A stretch of 64,000 bases of DNA from the NCBI RefSeq assembly GCF_023910625.1, contig NZ_JAAVVW010000003.1, forward strand, positions 1,922,001 to 1,986,000, in the 5' to 3' direction. Each line of letters starts with the position of its first letter. Positions within the stretch are counted from its first letter, which is position 1. The stretch comes from Limnohabitans sp. (lineage in GTDB: Bacteria; Pseudomonadota; Gammaproteobacteria; Burkholderiales; Burkholderiaceae_C). Below the pieces are notes generated by a model. The model searched no databases. It was not told the DNA's origin and worked only from the letters and a program-made list of their open reading frames with translations. Made by a program: the position numbers and the translations under genes. This document shows positions 33,658 through 43,545 of the stretch, one piece after another.

Positions 33658-35688
33658 ATGGCAAACCAGCAACAAATGGCAAATGCCATCCGCGCCCTCG
33701 CAATGGACGCTGTTCAACAAGCCAACTCGGGGCATCCCGGCGCCCCCATGGGCATGGCCGACATGGCCGTGGCGCTGTGGGGCGATCACCTGCAACACAA
33801 CCCCACCAACCCGCACTGGGCCAACCGCGACCGCTTTGTGCTGTCCAATGGCCACGGCTCGATGCTGATCTATTCTGTGCTGCACCTGACCGGCTACAAG
33901 CTGCCGATGGAAGAAATCAAGAACTTCCGCACCCTGCACAGCAAAACCGCAGGCCACCCCGAAGTGGGCGTGACCCCCGGCGTGGAGACCACCACCGGCC
34001 CGCTGGGCCAAGGCATCACCAACGCCGTGGGCATGGCCCTGGCCGAGAAGATGCTGGCGGCCGAGTTCAACCAAGACGGCCACAAAATCGTCAATCACCA
34101 CACCTACGTGTTTCTGGGTGATGGCTGCCTGATGGAAGGCATCAGCCACGAAGCCGTGGCCCTGGCTGGCGCCTGGAAGCTGAACAAACTGATCGCCCTG
34201 TACGACGACAACGGCATCTCGATCGACGGCCAAGTCGCCCCTTGGTTCATCGACAACACGCCCCAGCGTTTTACCGCTTGTGGCTGGAACGTGATCGACG
34301 CGGTGGACGGCCACGACGCTGCAGCCGTCTCCAAGGCCATCGCTGCCGCCAAACACAGCGCTGACAAACCCACCCTGATCGTCTGCAAAACCGCCATCGG
34401 CAAGGGTTCGCCCAACCGCGCCGGCACCTCCAAAGCCCACGGCGAGCCATTGGGCGCTGAAGAAATCAAACTCACCCGCGAAGCCCTGGGCTGGACGGCC
34501 GAGCCTTTCAAGATCCCCCAAGCGGTCTATGCCGACTGGGACGCCAAAGTGGCTGGCAAGGCCCGCGAAGCCGCGTGGAACACCGCCTTTGCCGCCTACA
34601 AAGCCGCTTTCCCCGCCCAAGCCAAAGAGTTTGTGCGCCGCATGAAGGGCGAATTGCCCAAGAACTTCAACCAAGTGGCGTTTGACGCCGTGGTGACTGC
34701 CCACACCAAGGGCGAGACCGTGGCCAGCCGCAAGGCCAGCCAGTTGGCACTCGAAGCCTTCACCGCTGCATTGCCCGAAATGCTGGGCGGCTCGGCCGAC
34801 CTCACGGGCTCTAACCTCACCAACACCAAGAGCACCCCGGCCTTCCGCGTGGACTTGGCCGGTGACGTGGTCAAGACCGAAGACGGCAAAATTGGAAGGC
34901 ACATCAACTACGGCGTGCGCGAATTCGGCATGGCCGCCATCATGAACGGCGTGGCCCTGCACGGTGGTTACATCCCCTACGGCGGCACCTTCCTCACCTT
35001 CTCTGACTACTCGCGCAACGCCATCCGCATGGCCGCGCTGATGAAGCAGCGCGTAATCCACGTCTTCACCCATGACTCGATTGGTTTGGGCGAAGACGGC
35101 CCGACCCACCAGTCGATCGAGCACGCCGCCAGCCTGCGCCTGATCCCCGGTCTGGACGTGTGGCGTCCGGCTGACACGGCCGAAACCACCGTGGCCTGGG
35201 CTGTGGCGCTGCAAAACGCGAACCGCCCATCGGCCTTGTTGTTGTCGCGTCAAAACCTCGCGTATTCGCCCAAGAGTGATCTGGGCGACATCAGCCGTGG
35301 CGCGTATGTGCTGTCCGAGCCCGAGCACGTCGGCATCAAGAAAACCCACGGTGTGATCATCGCCACCGGCTCTGAAGTGCAACTGGCCCTGGCCGCGCAA
35401 AAGCTGCTGGCGCAGCGCAAAATCGGGGTGCGCGTGGTCTCCATGCCCAGCACCAACGTGTTCGACCGCCAGGACGCCGACTACAAACAAAGCGTATTGC
35501 CCAAAGGCCTGCCCCGCGTGGCGGTTGAAATGGGTAGCACCGACGGCTGGTGGAAATACGGCTGCGCCGCAGTGGTCGGCATCGACACCTACGGCGAGTC
35601 GGCCCCAGCGCCCGTGCTGTTCAAACACTTCGGCTTCACCGCCGAAAACGTGGCCGACACGGTCCACGCGGTGCTGCTCAAGTCCTGA
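33658..35688 (+). CDS. tkt: Transketolase
   Basis: This 676-residue TPP enzyme belongs to the pentose-phosphate and Calvin pathways. The TPP motif [13 protein letters not shown] leads to the Asn in [10 protein letters not shown]. The pyrimidine-domain segment is seen in [19 protein letters not shown], and a C-terminal domain completes the protein. The ATG at 33658 has a GGAG site seven bases before it. gap follows 144 bases downstream in the same direction, and rpe at 24241 supplies its substrate. Codon use favours C/G at third positions strongly, typical of a highly expressed gene. Confidence 0.98.
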   Translation: MANQQQMANAIRALAMDAVQQANSGHPGAPMGMADMAVALWGDHLQHNPTNPHWANRDRFVLSNGHGSMLIYSVLHLTGYKLPMEEIKNFRTLHSKTAGHPEVGVTPGVETTTGPLGQGITNAVGMALAEKMLAAEFNQDGHKIVNHHTYVFLGDGCLMEGISHEAVALAGAWKLNKLIALYDDNGISIDGQVAPWFIDNTPQRFTACGWNVIDAVDGHDAAAVSKAIAAAKHSADKPTLIVCKTAIGKGSPNRAGTSKAHGEPLGAEEIKLTREALGWTAEPFKIPQAVYADWDAKVAGKAREAAWNTAFAAYKAAFPAQAKEFVRRMKGELPKNFNQVAFDAVVTAHTKGETVASRKASQLALEAFTAALPEMLGGSADLTGSNLTNTKSTPAFRVDLAGDVVKTEDGKIGRHINYGVREFGMAAIMNGVALHGGYIPYGGTFLTFSDYSRNAIRMAALMKQRVIHVFTHDSIGLGEDGPTHQSIEHAASLRLIPGLDVWRPADTAETTVAWAVALQNANRPSALLLSRQNLAYSPKSDLGDISRGAYVLSEPEHVGIKKTHGVIIATGSEVQLALAAQKLLAQRKIGVRVVSMPSTNVFDRQDADYKQSVLPKGLPRVAVEMGSTDGWWKYGCAAVVGIDTYGESAPAPVLFKHFGFTAENVADTVHAVLLKS

Positions 35689-35710
35689 TTCAGGCCCGCC
35701 GGATGAACCC

Positions 35711-35743
35711 CTTCAGCGCCGTGGGTTTGGCCCAGCGCTGAAG
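35711..35743. other. Inverted repeat between tkt and gap
   Basis: Arms CTTCAGCGC/GCGCTGAAG (9 bp) enclose a 15-base loop 22 bases after the tkt stop. It is not followed by a T run, so it may be an RNA-processing stem rather than a terminator. Confidence 0.45.
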
Positions 35744-35790
35744 TCGCGTTCAGGGATCAGGCCTATGCAAGGGGCTTGGTTTCAAATCTG

Positions 35791-35800
35791 GTTACGTAAC
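35791..35800. promoter_or_regulatory. Palindrome GTTACGTAAC upstream of gap
   Basis: This perfect 10-base palindrome lies 32 bases before the gap start codon, with a further GTAAC half-site at 35806-35810. The position would suit an operator, but no regulator is identified. Confidence 0.3.
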
Positions 35801-35832
35801 GGTTTAGTAACTTATCTCCTGAGGCTCTCACC

Positions 35833-36840
35833 ATGACCATCAAGCTGGGTATCAACGGATTTGGCCGCATCGGCCGTCTGGCGCTGCGCGCCGCGCTCAA
35901 GCATGGCTACGACGACATCCACATCGTCGGCATCAACGACCCCAAGCCCGCCGACTACCTGGCTTACATGCTCAAGTACGACAGCGTGCACGGCCGCTTT
36001 GATGGTACGGTGGACTTCACCGAAGACACGCTCATCGTCAATGGCAAAAAAATCAAACTCTCGCACGAGCGCGACGCGCACAACCTGCGCTGGGGCCAGA
36101 TGGGCGTGCACACCGTACTGGAATGCACCGGCCACTACCTGACCGAGCCCACCAGCCAAATGCACCTGGTCGCAGGCGCCAAGAAGGTGGTGATTTCGGC
36201 CCCGTCCAAAGACAGCATCCCGATGTTCGTCTATGGCGTGAACCACAAGAAATACGCAGGCGAAGCCATCGTGTCGAATGCCTCATGCACCACCAACTGC
36301 CTGGCCCCCGTGGTGAAAGTGCTCAACGACAAATGGGGCATCAAGCGTGGCCTGATGACCACCGTGCACGCTGCGACGGCCAGCCAGATGACGGTGGACA
36401 GCTCGTCGCGCAAAGACTGGCGCGGCGGCCGTGGCATCCTCGAAAACATCATCCCCAGCAGCACGGGCGCGGCCAAGGCCGTGGGCGTGGTCATCCCCGA
36501 GATCAAGGGCAAGATCACCGGCATGGCTTTCCGCGTGCCCACATCGGATGTGTCGGTGATTGACCTGACCGTGGAGCTGAACAGCGACGCCAGCTATGCC
36601 GACATCTGCGCCGAAATGAAAATGCAAAGCGAAGGCGCGCTCAAAGGCGTGCTGGGTTACACCGACGAAAAAGTCGTTTCCACCGACTTTCGTGGTGAGA
36701 CCTGTGCCAGCGTGTTCGACGCGACCGCCGGCATTGCGCTGGACAAAACCTTCGTCAAGATCGTGGCCTGGTACGACAACGAATGGGGTTACGCCAAGCA
36801 GTGCCTGGAGATGGTGCGGGTCGTCAACAAGAAGAAGTGA
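35833..36840 (+). CDS. gap: Glyceraldehyde-3-phosphate dehydrogenase, type I
   Basis: This 335-residue enzyme interconverts glyceraldehyde 3-phosphate and 1,3-bisphosphoglycerate. The nucleotide-binding start INGFGRIGR is at residues 7-15, and N35-D36 in the second strand suggest NAD preference. The catalytic Cys is C152 in SNASCTTNC, and the C-terminal [11 protein letters not shown] is intact. A ribosome site (GAGG) precedes the ATG. With tkt upstream it forms a carbon-metabolism pair. Confidence 0.98.
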   Translation: MTIKLGINGFGRIGRLALRAALKHGYDDIHIVGINDPKPADYLAYMLKYDSVHGRFDGTVDFTEDTLIVNGKKIKLSHERDAHNLRWGQMGVHTVLECTGHYLTEPTSQMHLVAGAKKVVISAPSKDSIPMFVYGVNHKKYAGEAIVSNASCTTNCLAPVVKVLNDKWGIKRGLMTTVHAATASQMTVDSSSRKDWRGGRGILENIIPSSTGAAKAVGVVIPEIKGKITGMAFRVPTSDVSVIDLTVELNSDASYADICAEMKMQSEGALKGVLGYTDEKVVSTDFRGETCASVFDATAGIALDKTFVKIVAWYDNEWGYAKQCLEMVRVVNKKK

Positions 36841-37043
36841 TTCGCGCCAGATGGGGCAGGCACCTGCGGCAGACTCAGATGCCGCTGCCCCGCCAAGGCG
36901 CAGAGGCGCTTCGCGTTGCCACATTGACCCGGTGCGGACTGCATGGCGACTGCAAGCACTTGCCCTGATTTCGAAGGTTCAGGTTGGGCCATTGCACTCA
37001 GATACGAATCCCTTGCCGATCCCAAACTAGCGAAAAGTCTTGT

Positions 37044-37877
37044 ATGCCTCAATTAGCTGCCAACTTGTCCATGATGTACCCCGACCTGCCGTTTTTGGAC
37101 CGCTTTGAAGCGGCAGCCAAAGACGGCTTCAAGGCTGTGGAGTATTTGTTTCCTTATGCTTTCCCCGCGCAAGAACTCGCGGCCCGGTTGAAGGTCCATG
37201 GTTTGCAACAGGTGCTGTTCAACACGCCTTCGGGGGGCACCGACAGCGCCAGCTTCACGCAAGCTTGGGAAGGCGGCAGCCGGGGCACGGCGAGCGTGCT
37301 CGGACGCGAAGCCGAGTTCCGCACGGGTTTTGCACAAGCGCTTGTCTATGCCGAAGCGCTGAATTGCCCACGCATCCACGCCATGGTGGGTTTGCGCGCC
37401 GCAGGCGCCAACCCCGAAGATGCCGACGCCACCCTGATCAAAAACCTTCAATGGGCCGCAGCCGAAGCCGCCAAGGCCGGGCGCGATGTGCTGATCGAGC
37501 CCATCAACACCCGCAGCGTGCCGGGCTTTCACCTCAACCGTCAAGACCACGCGCACCGCATCGTGCAGGCCGTGGGCGCAAGCAACGTGAAGGTGCAGAT
37601 GGACTTGTTCCACTGCCAGATCGTCGAAGGCGATTTGAGCGCCAAAATTGCACAGTACCTGCCCACGGGGCGGGTGGGGCATTTCCAGATCGCCGAGGTG
37701 CCGCACCGCCATGAGCCAGGCACGGGTGAGGTGAACTGGAAGCACGTCTTTCAAGTCATCGACAAAGTGTCGGCCGAGTGCGGCTGGGACGGCTGGATCG
37801 GCTGCGAGTACAACCCGGCCGATGCCTCGTCAGGCGGCACCTCACGCGGCTTGGGCTGGGCGCGGCCTTACCTGTGA
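37044..37877 (+). CDS. Hydroxypyruvate isomerase / 2-oxo-tetronate isomerase family protein
   Basis: This 277-residue xylose-isomerase-like TIM barrel has metal-ligand blocks in EPINTRSVPGFHLN (Glu), MDLFHCQIVEGD (Asp, His) and GCEYNPA (Glu). The family includes Hyi and OtnI, which isomerise hydroxypyruvate/tartronate semialdehyde or four-carbon analogues. Without otnK, otnC or gcl nearby, the exact substrate is not decided. The ATG at 37044 was chosen because the residues upstream of it do not resemble the family. It converges on a broken xdhC. Confidence 0.88.
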   Translation: MPQLAANLSMMYPDLPFLDRFEAAAKDGFKAVEYLFPYAFPAQELAARLKVHGLQQVLFNTPSGGTDSASFTQAWEGGSRGTASVLGREAEFRTGFAQALVYAEALNCPRIHAMVGLRAAGANPEDADATLIKNLQWAAAEAAKAGRDVLIEPINTRSVPGFHLNRQDHAHRIVQAVGASNVKVQMDLFHCQIVEGDLSAKIAQYLPTGRVGHFQIAEVPHRHEPGTGEVNWKHVFQVIDKVSAECGWDGWIGCEYNPADASSGGTSRGLGWARPYL

Positions 37878-37881
37878 GGCT

Positions 37882-38347
37882 TCAGACCGAAGCGCAGAAC
37901 GTTTTGGAACCCTGCCAGTTGGACATGGCCTGACCCAAATCCACACCTCGGCGCTTGGAGGTCATTTCGGCCACGATGCTCATGGCGATCTCTGACGGCG
38001 TGAGTGCGCCGATGTTCAGACCCACGGGACCATGCAACTGCTGCACTTCGGCCTCGCTCACATCGAAGTCGAGCAGGCGTTTGCGGCGCTGGGCGTTGTT
38101 GTGCAGCGAGCCCAAGGCCCCCCATAAAACGCAGGGGTTCGCAGCGCCTCCATCAGCACCAAGTCATCCAATTTGGGGGCGTGCGCACGGTCACCACCGC
38201 GCTGTTGTGGTCCAAGCGCATGGCCAGCACCAGGTCGTCGGGCATCTGGGTGGACAGGGTCACGCCACTCATGGCTTCCCAACCCTCGTGGCCCCGATCG
38301 AGCCAGTCGAGCGCGGTGCGGATCACGTCGATGTCGATGCTGTTCAT
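37882..38347 (-). pseudogene. xdhC: Degraded xdhC/coxI-type gene (internal deletion and two frameshifts)
   Basis: ATG 38347 opens an XdhC-like N-terminus (MNSIDIDVIRTALDWLDRGH) that jumps directly to a C-terminal-domain stretch (GVTLSTQMPDDLVLAM). The whole XdhC N-terminal domain and the Rossmann loop are therefore missing. The family sequence then shifts frame near 38180 (APKLDDLVLMEALRTPAFY) and again near 38120 (LGSLHNNAQRRKRLLDFD, HGPVGLNIGALTPSEIA). XdhC proteins normally number 300 or more residues and insert sulfurated molybdenum cofactor into xanthine-dehydrogenase-type enzymes. This copy cannot do that. Confidence 0.85.
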
Positions 38348-38361
38348 GCTGGGGTGGTGTT

Positions 38362-39036
38362 TTACCGGATCAAGTCGCTTGGCCAGAGCAGGCTGTGCCC
38401 TGTCAAGGTCTTCAGGTTCTGAAGGTCTTGCTCATTGTCCACATCCAAACGGTAACGCGCATCGGGGGTTTTCCAGCGGTAGGTTTTCTCTGGGTGAAGT
38501 TGCTGCCATTGGCGCGCGCCCATCTGAACGTCTCCCGCCAAGATCTGCGACACCACTGCCGACGAAAACACCACTGGATTGCCTGGCAAATTCTGCACCG
38601 TCGGCTGAACCATCTGCATCCCTTCAGGCCGGGTGGCATAAGCGTTCATCAGCGCTTGAATCGCCGTCACATCGATCATGGGCTGATCGGCCAACAACAC
38701 CATCACGGCGTCTAAATCAGGAGGCAATGCCAGAAGGCCTGCGCGCAAAGAGCTGACATGGCCCGCATCCGGATCTGGATTCACCACCCACCGAGCGCCC
38801 CTGTGCTGCAGCGCCGCTTCTTGTTGGATGCGTTCAGCGTGGTGCCCCAAAACCACCAGCACGGACACAAGACCCGCTTGAAACACGGCCTCCAGTTGGC
38901 GGTCGATCAAACTCCTGCCGTTCAGTTGCAACAAGCATTTGGGGCGATGTCCCATGCGACGGCCTGCGCCCGCAGCCAGCACCATGGCACCCATGCGTGG
39001 CAAGGCAGCGTCTTGGCTTGTGGGGGTGGGCAGCAT
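38362..39036 (-). CDS. Molybdenum cofactor cytidylyltransferase-like nucleotidyltransferase (MocA/MobA family)
   Basis: This is 224 residues with the NTP-transferase signature LAAGAGRRMG near residues 20-29 followed by PKCLLQLNG. Later come VLLADQPMID, the metal-binding Asp block, and GNPVVFSS. This pattern fits MocA, which makes molybdopterin cytosine dinucleotide for xanthine-dehydrogenase-family enzymes. It lies next to the xdhC remnant on the same strand, the expected partnership. It appears intact although its neighbour is broken. The start at 39036 is chosen because the upstream sequence has no family similarity. Confidence 0.82.
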   Translation of the reverse strand: MLPTPTSQDAALPRMGAMVLAAGAGRRMGHRPKCLLQLNGRSLIDRQLEAVFQAGLVSVLVVLGHHAERIQQEAALQHRGARWVVNPDPDAGHVSSLRAGLLALPPDLDAVMVLLADQPMIDVTAIQALMNAYATRPEGMQMVQPTVQNLPGNPVVFSSAVVSQILAGDVQMGARQWQQLHPEKTYRWKTPDARYRLDVDNEQDLQNLKTLTGHSLLWPSDLIR

Positions 39037-39223
39037 TGTCGCGTTCAAGGGTGTCTGTGAATGTGAAGAGATGGGTATGCACACTGGGGCGATGAGGCGA
39101 CCATTTTGCGCCAAAGCATGGCCTGAATGATCCTGATGTCCCCGCTGCGAAACCTCGCTGTGGCCACTGCCACGCAATCGCGCTACAGTGTTTTTCTTTT
39201 GTGCCGCCACAAGGAGTCCCACC

Positions 39224-40705
39224 ATGAACGCCCCCCTGCACCGCGAAATGCCCGATGGCGCGCTCGACAGCGTACGCGCCTTGAACGACGTGACCCAAGC
39301 CTGGGACAGCACCATCCTGCCCGAGCTGAAAAAATACATCGAGATCCCCGCCAAGTCGCCCGCATTTGACGCCGACTGGGCAGCGCACGGCCACATCGAG
39401 TCGGTGCTGCGCCGCGCCGCGCAGTGGGTGGAGGCGCAAAAGGTGGAGGGCCTGACACTGGAGGTCATCCGCCTGCCCGGTCGCACGCCCGTCATGTTTT
39501 TTGAAGTGGCGGCCACCCGCGCCGCCAGCGAGGGCTCGGGCCAAACGGTGCTGATGTACGGCCACCTGGACAAGCAACCCGAATTCAACGGCTGGCGCAA
39601 CGATCTTGGCCCCTGGACCCCTGTTTATGAAGACGGCAAGCTCTATGGTCGGGGTGGGGCCGACGACGGTTACGCGGCCTACGCCAGCATCGCTGCCGTG
39701 CAAGCCCTGAAAAGCCAAAACACACCGCATCCGCGCATCGTGGGCCTGATCGAGACCTGCGAAGAATCGGGTTCTTACGACCTGCTGCCTTATGTGGACG
39801 CGCTGCGCACCCGCCTGGGCGATGTGGGCTTGGTGATTTGCCTGGACAGCGGCGCGGGCAACTACGACCAGCTGTGGCTCACCACCAGCCTGCGCGGCAT
39901 GGCCAGCGGCACGCTCAAGGTGCAGGTGCTGACCGAGGGCATCCACTCGGGCGACGCCTCGGGCCTGGTGCCATCGAGCTTTCGCATCATGCGCCAAGTG
40001 CTTGACCGCCTCGAAGACAGCGCCACCGGCCGCCTCCTGCCCGCCAGCTTCCATTGCGAAGTGCCCGCCGAGCGGCTGGCGCAAGCCCAAGCCACCGCGG
40101 CCATCCTGGGCGACGAGGTGTACAAGCGGTTTCCGTGGGCACATTACGACTGCGGCGGCTCCACCAGCTTTGCGTTGCCCACCACCACCGACCCGACGCA
40201 AGCCCTGCTCAACCGCACCTGGACGCCCACGCTCAGCGTGACCGGTGCCGAAGGTTTTCCGGCGCTCAAAGACGCGGGCAATGTGCTCAGGCCCTATACC
40301 GCCTTCAAGCTCAGCCTGCGCCTGCCGCCGCTGGTGGACGCCGCGCAAGCCGTGGCCGAGATGAAAGCCCTGCTCGAAGACAACGCACCTTACCAAGCCA
40401 AAGTCACCTTTGAATCGGGTGGCGGCGCGACGGGCTGGAACGCGCCCGACACCTCCCCTTGGTTCGAGCAAGCACTCAACAGCTCCAGCCAGGCGCACTT
40501 TGGCGCAGGCGTGGGCTACATCGGGCAAGGCGGCACCATCCCGCTCATGAACATGCTGAGCGCAGGCTTTCCCAAAGCACAAATGATGGTCTGCGGCGTG
40601 CTCGGCCCCAAGAGCAACGCGCACGGGCCGAACGAGTTTTTGCATGTGCCTTACGCCAAAAAACTCACGGCGGCGGTGGCCGAAGTGATGGCGCGGATGC
40701 CTTGA
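39224..40705 (+). CDS. M20 family metallopeptidase
   Basis: This 493-residue zinc-dependent exopeptidase-like hydrolase has metal ligands in MYGHLDKQPE (His), GRGGADDGYA (Asp), ETCEESGS (Glu pair, catalytic base and ligand), CLDSGAG (Asp) and the C-terminal NEFLHVPYAKK (His). The dimerisation lid domain sits in the middle. Members cleave dipeptides or acylated amino acids; the substrate is not clear. Its stop overlaps the next start (TGATG). The ATG at 39224 follows a GGAG site. Confidence 0.93.
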   Translation: MNAPLHREMPDGALDSVRALNDVTQAWDSTILPELKKYIEIPAKSPAFDADWAAHGHIESVLRRAAQWVEAQKVEGLTLEVIRLPGRTPVMFFEVAATRAASEGSGQTVLMYGHLDKQPEFNGWRNDLGPWTPVYEDGKLYGRGGADDGYAAYASIAAVQALKSQNTPHPRIVGLIETCEESGSYDLLPYVDALRTRLGDVGLVICLDSGAGNYDQLWLTTSLRGMASGTLKVQVLTEGIHSGDASGLVPSSFRIMRQVLDRLEDSATGRLLPASFHCEVPAERLAQAQATAAILGDEVYKRFPWAHYDCGGSTSFALPTTTDPTQALLNRTWTPTLSVTGAEGFPALKDAGNVLRPYTAFKLSLRLPPLVDAAQAVAEMKALLEDNAPYQAKVTFESGGGATGWNAPDTSPWFEQALNSSSQAHFGAGVGYIGQGGTIPLMNMLSAGFPKAQMMVCGVLGPKSNAHGPNEFLHVPYAKKLTAAVAEVMARMP

Positions 40706-41583
40706 TGAACGTGACATCGCGCCCCTCCATCGCGCGCCCGAAAGTTTCCGCTTTGCAGGGCGAAGCCGGTCAACTGGCGGTGTATGACTGGGCCTTGCCT
40801 GCCAGCCAACCGCTGGGCACCGTCCTCTTGGTGCATGGCCTGGGCGAACACGCCGGGCGCTACGGCGAGGTGGCGGCGCACTTGCACCAATGGGGTTTTG
40901 CGGTGCGGGCCTACGACCAGCAAGGCCACGGTCAATCCGAAGGCGCACGCGGCGACCTGTTGCGCCCCGGCAGCTTGCAAGCCGATTTGTGCCGGGTGAT
41001 CGACGACACCCGCCAACACCCGTCTTTGCAGGGCTTGCCCCTCATCTTGCTGGGCCACAGCATGGGCGGCTTGGTGGTGGCGCGCACGCTGGCCGAGGGT
41101 TTGCGCCCGGTGGATGCGGCGGTGTTGTCATCACCGGCCTTGGGCGCGTTCCCCAACTTGTTCCAGAAAATGCTGTTGGCCAGCCTGCCCCACGTGCTGC
41201 CGCACCTGCGTGTGGACAACGGCTTGAAAACCGAGTTCTTGTCACGCGACCCCGATGTGGTGAAAGCCTACCAGGCCGATCCGCTGGTGCACCGCCGCAT
41301 CAGCGCGGGTCTGGCGGCCTGGATTTTGACGCAGGGGGCTCAAACACGGGCAGACGCAGGGCAGTGGCAGGTGCCCACTTTGCTGCTTTACGCGGGGCAA
41401 GACCGATTGGTCAACGCGCAGGCCAGTGCCGACTTCGCTCGGGCCGCACCCGCCGCCGTGCTGCAGGCCGAGTGCTTTGAGGCCATGTACCACGAGATCT
41501 TCAACGACCTCTACCGCGCCCAGGTGTTCACCGCGCTCAAGCGCTGGCTGATGGCACGATTTTCTGCGCGTCCCTCTGTTTGA
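40705..41583 (+). CDS. Alpha/beta hydrolase, lysophospholipase / monoacylglycerol lipase type
   Basis: This is 292 residues. The oxyanion-hole motif HGLGEHAGRY is near residue 44 and the nucleophile elbow GHSMGG has Ser at residue 119. The catalytic Asp is in YAGQDRLVN and the catalytic His in MYHEIFND. The layout is that of the serine-aminopeptidase-like lipase family (PldB/MGLL). It is translationally coupled to the M20 gene, and its 3' end overlaps the convergent MFS gene by 47 bases. Confidence 0.92.
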   Translation: MNVTSRPSIARPKVSALQGEAGQLAVYDWALPASQPLGTVLLVHGLGEHAGRYGEVAAHLHQWGFAVRAYDQQGHGQSEGARGDLLRPGSLQADLCRVIDDTRQHPSLQGLPLILLGHSMGGLVVARTLAEGLRPVDAAVLSSPALGAFPNLFQKMLLASLPHVLPHLRVDNGLKTEFLSRDPDVVKAYQADPLVHRRISAGLAAWILTQGAQTRADAGQWQVPTLLLYAGQDRLVNAQASADFARAAPAAVLQAECFEAMYHEIFNDLYRAQVFTALKRWLMARFSARPSV

Positions 41584-42727
41584 ACACCATCCACACCAGC
41601 GCCACGCCGGTCAATGCCACTGGCAAGAGCGAGCCGATGTTCAGCCACATCCAGCCCTGTGTGGTAACCAAGGCACCTGATGCGAACGAGGTCACGGCCA
41701 TGGTGGCAAACACAAAGAAGTTGATGGCTGCCTGACCCCTGTCTTTTTCGGCGGGTGTCCAAGCCTGCATGGCCAACGTGGTGCTGCCGGTGAACAAGAA
41801 GTTCCAGCCCAGGCCCAGCAAGAACAGCGAGATCAGGAACTGGTGCAACTCCACCCCGGTGAGTGCAATGCCGATGCACGCGAAGTTGATGACCACGCCC
41901 ACCGCCATGATCTGCAGGGTGCCGAATTTCTTGATCAGGTGCCCTGTGAAAAAGCCCGGCGCAAACATGGCGATCACATGCCACTCCAGCACCAGCGCCG
42001 CGTCGTCAAAACTGAAGCCGCACACCTGCATGGCCAGCGGGGTGGCGGCCATCAGCAGGTTCATCACGCCATAACTGAGGGCCGCTGCCGCCGCCGCGAC
42101 GATGAACACCGGTTGGCGCATGATTTCGCGCAAAGGCCTGCCCGCGCTGTCCCCGGGCTTTTTGGCGGGCACTTCCGGGAAACGGATGAAGGCCATGCAG
42201 ACCATGGCCAAAATCGCCACGATGCCCAGCGCCAAATAAGCACCTAAAAATGGCACCTCATACAGCGTGCGGGTGCGCGAGGCCAGGTTGGGGCCGACGA
42301 TGGCCCCGATCAAACCGCCTGCCAAAACCAAAGAAACCGCTTTTTCCTTGAATCCGTCTGCCGCCAACTCGGCTGCCGCAAAACGGTACAACTGGCCGTT
42401 GGCGCTGTAGTAACCCGCAATGACCGTGGCCGCCACCAGCAACCAGAAGTTGTGGCTCCACGCGGCATAAGCGGCCAACAAGGCCGAGAAAAAAGCCACG
42501 CCCAGCCCCAGCTGAAACGACACCTTGCGCCCCCAGCGCGACTGGCTCTTGGCCACCAGCCCGGTCGACAGGGCTCCACCCACCACATAGCCCATGACGG
42601 GCAAAGTCGCCATCCAGCCCAGCGGCGCCATCGACAGACCCACCAAACCGTTGATGGCGATGAAGGTGACGTTGTTGGTGAAGAACAGGCCCTGGCAGAG
42701 CGTGAGGAGGAGGAGGTTGGCATTCAT
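41537..42727 (-). CDS. Major facilitator superfamily transporter
   Basis: This 396-residue membrane protein has about 12 hydrophobic segments. The MFS loop 2-3 motif is recognisable in GLVAKSQSRWGRKVSF near residue 65. The substrate cannot be told from sequence. ATG 42727 is preferred over the one at 42751 because it begins directly with a membrane segment (MNANLLLLTLCQG). Its 3' end overlaps the convergent hydrolase gene. Confidence 0.9.
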   Translation of the reverse strand: MNANLLLLTLCQGLFFTNNVTFIAINGLVGLSMAPLGWMATLPVMGYVVGGALSTGLVAKSQSRWGRKVSFQLGLGVAFFSALLAAYAAWSHNFWLLVAATVIAGYYSANGQLYRFAAAELAADGFKEKAVSLVLAGGLIGAIVGPNLASRTRTLYEVPFLGAYLALGIVAILAMVCMAFIRFPEVPAKKPGDSAGRPLREIMRQPVFIVAAAAAALSYGVMNLLMAATPLAMQVCGFSFDDAALVLEWHVIAMFAPGFFTGHLIKKFGTLQIMAVGVVINFACIGIALTGVELHQFLISLFLLGLGWNFLFTGSTTLAMQAWTPAEKDRGQAAINFFVFATMAVTSFASGALVTTQGWMWLNIGSLLPVALTGVALVWMVFKQRDAQKIVPSASA

Positions 42728-42833
42728 GCTGGGCAGTTTATCGGCACGCACTTATGGAAAGCTGTCGCCTAGGCTCACTGTACAAGCTGCTTTCACTCGC
42801 AGCTTGTGTGTGGGTTTGAATCGACCCAACCAA

Positions 42834-43538
42834 TCAAGCGGAACAAACAGCCAGCACCGCCAAGGGCGCGGTCTCGGCGCGCAGCACGCGCGACCCCAGG
42901 GTCACGGGTACAAAGCCTGCGGCCAAGGCTGTTGTGTCTTCTGCGGGGCTCAAACCCCCTTCAGGACCACTGAGCACGGTCACGGGCGCGTTACCGGTCA
43001 TCTGCTTCAGAGGCAGAGTACCTTCGGATAAGGACAAGACCCAGCGCTCGCCAGGAGAGGCCTTTTTCAGCCACTCAATCAGGGTAACGGCCGGGTGCAC
43101 CGTGGGCACGCGGTTGCGCCCGCACTGCTCAGCAGCCGCTACAGCCACACCTTGCCAGTGCGCCAATTTTTTATCGGCACGCTCCCCCTTGAGCTTGAGC
43201 ACGCTGCGTTCGGCCACCAGCGGGGTGATGCTGGCGACGCCCAGCTCGGTGGCCTTCTCCACCAGCCAGTCCATGCGTTCGTTGGCAGTGATGCCCGCCA
43301 GCAGGTGCACGGCACGGGTCGCTTCACGCTCCACAGGATGGTGTGTGCCCACCTCAACATCGACATCGCTGCGGCCCATGCGGGTGACGGTGGCATTGAA
43401 TTCTCCGCCCTCACCATTGAACAAGGTGATCACATCACCCGGTTGCATGCGCAGCACCTGCACATGCCGAGCAGCGCCAGCAGGCAGACTGAGGGTCAGC
43501 CCGGTGTCCAGAGGAGCAGGGCAATAAAAGCGGGGCAT
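42834..43538 (-). CDS. rsmE: 16S rRNA (uracil(1498)-N(3))-methyltransferase RsmE
   Basis: This is a 234-residue SPOUT methyltransferase. An N-terminal PUA-like domain (ARHVQVLRMQPGDVITLFNGEG) is followed by the knotted SAM domain. The family motifs are LLAGITANERMDWLVEKATELG and, near the end, SGPEGGLSPAE and LGSRVLRAETAPLAVLA. It methylates U1498 of 16S rRNA. It begins seven bases after the amgK gene in the same direction. Confidence 0.96.
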   Translation of the reverse strand: MPRFYCPAPLDTGLTLSLPAGAARHVQVLRMQPGDVITLFNGEGGEFNATVTRMGRSDVDVEVGTHHPVEREATRAVHLLAGITANERMDWLVEKATELGVASITPLVAERSVLKLKGERADKKLAHWQGVAVAAAEQCGRNRVPTVHPAVTLIEWLKKASPGERWVLSLSEGTLPLKQMTGNAPVTVLSGPEGGLSPAEDTTALAAGFVPVTLGSRVLRAETAPLAVLAVCSA

Positions 43539-43545
43539 GGATGAC

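Noticed and set aside
33619..35667. A 682-residue open frame antisense to tkt
   Set aside because: It mirrors a strongly C/G-biased third codon position of transketolase and has no recognisable domain, no ribosome site and a His/Gly/Val-rich composition typical of shadow frames.
38834..40948. A 704-residue minus-strand frame spanning mocA, the M20 gene and part of the hydrolase
   Set aside because: It is antisense to two genes with clear catalytic motifs and in a shadow frame of the mocA start; no similarity to a known protein is visible.
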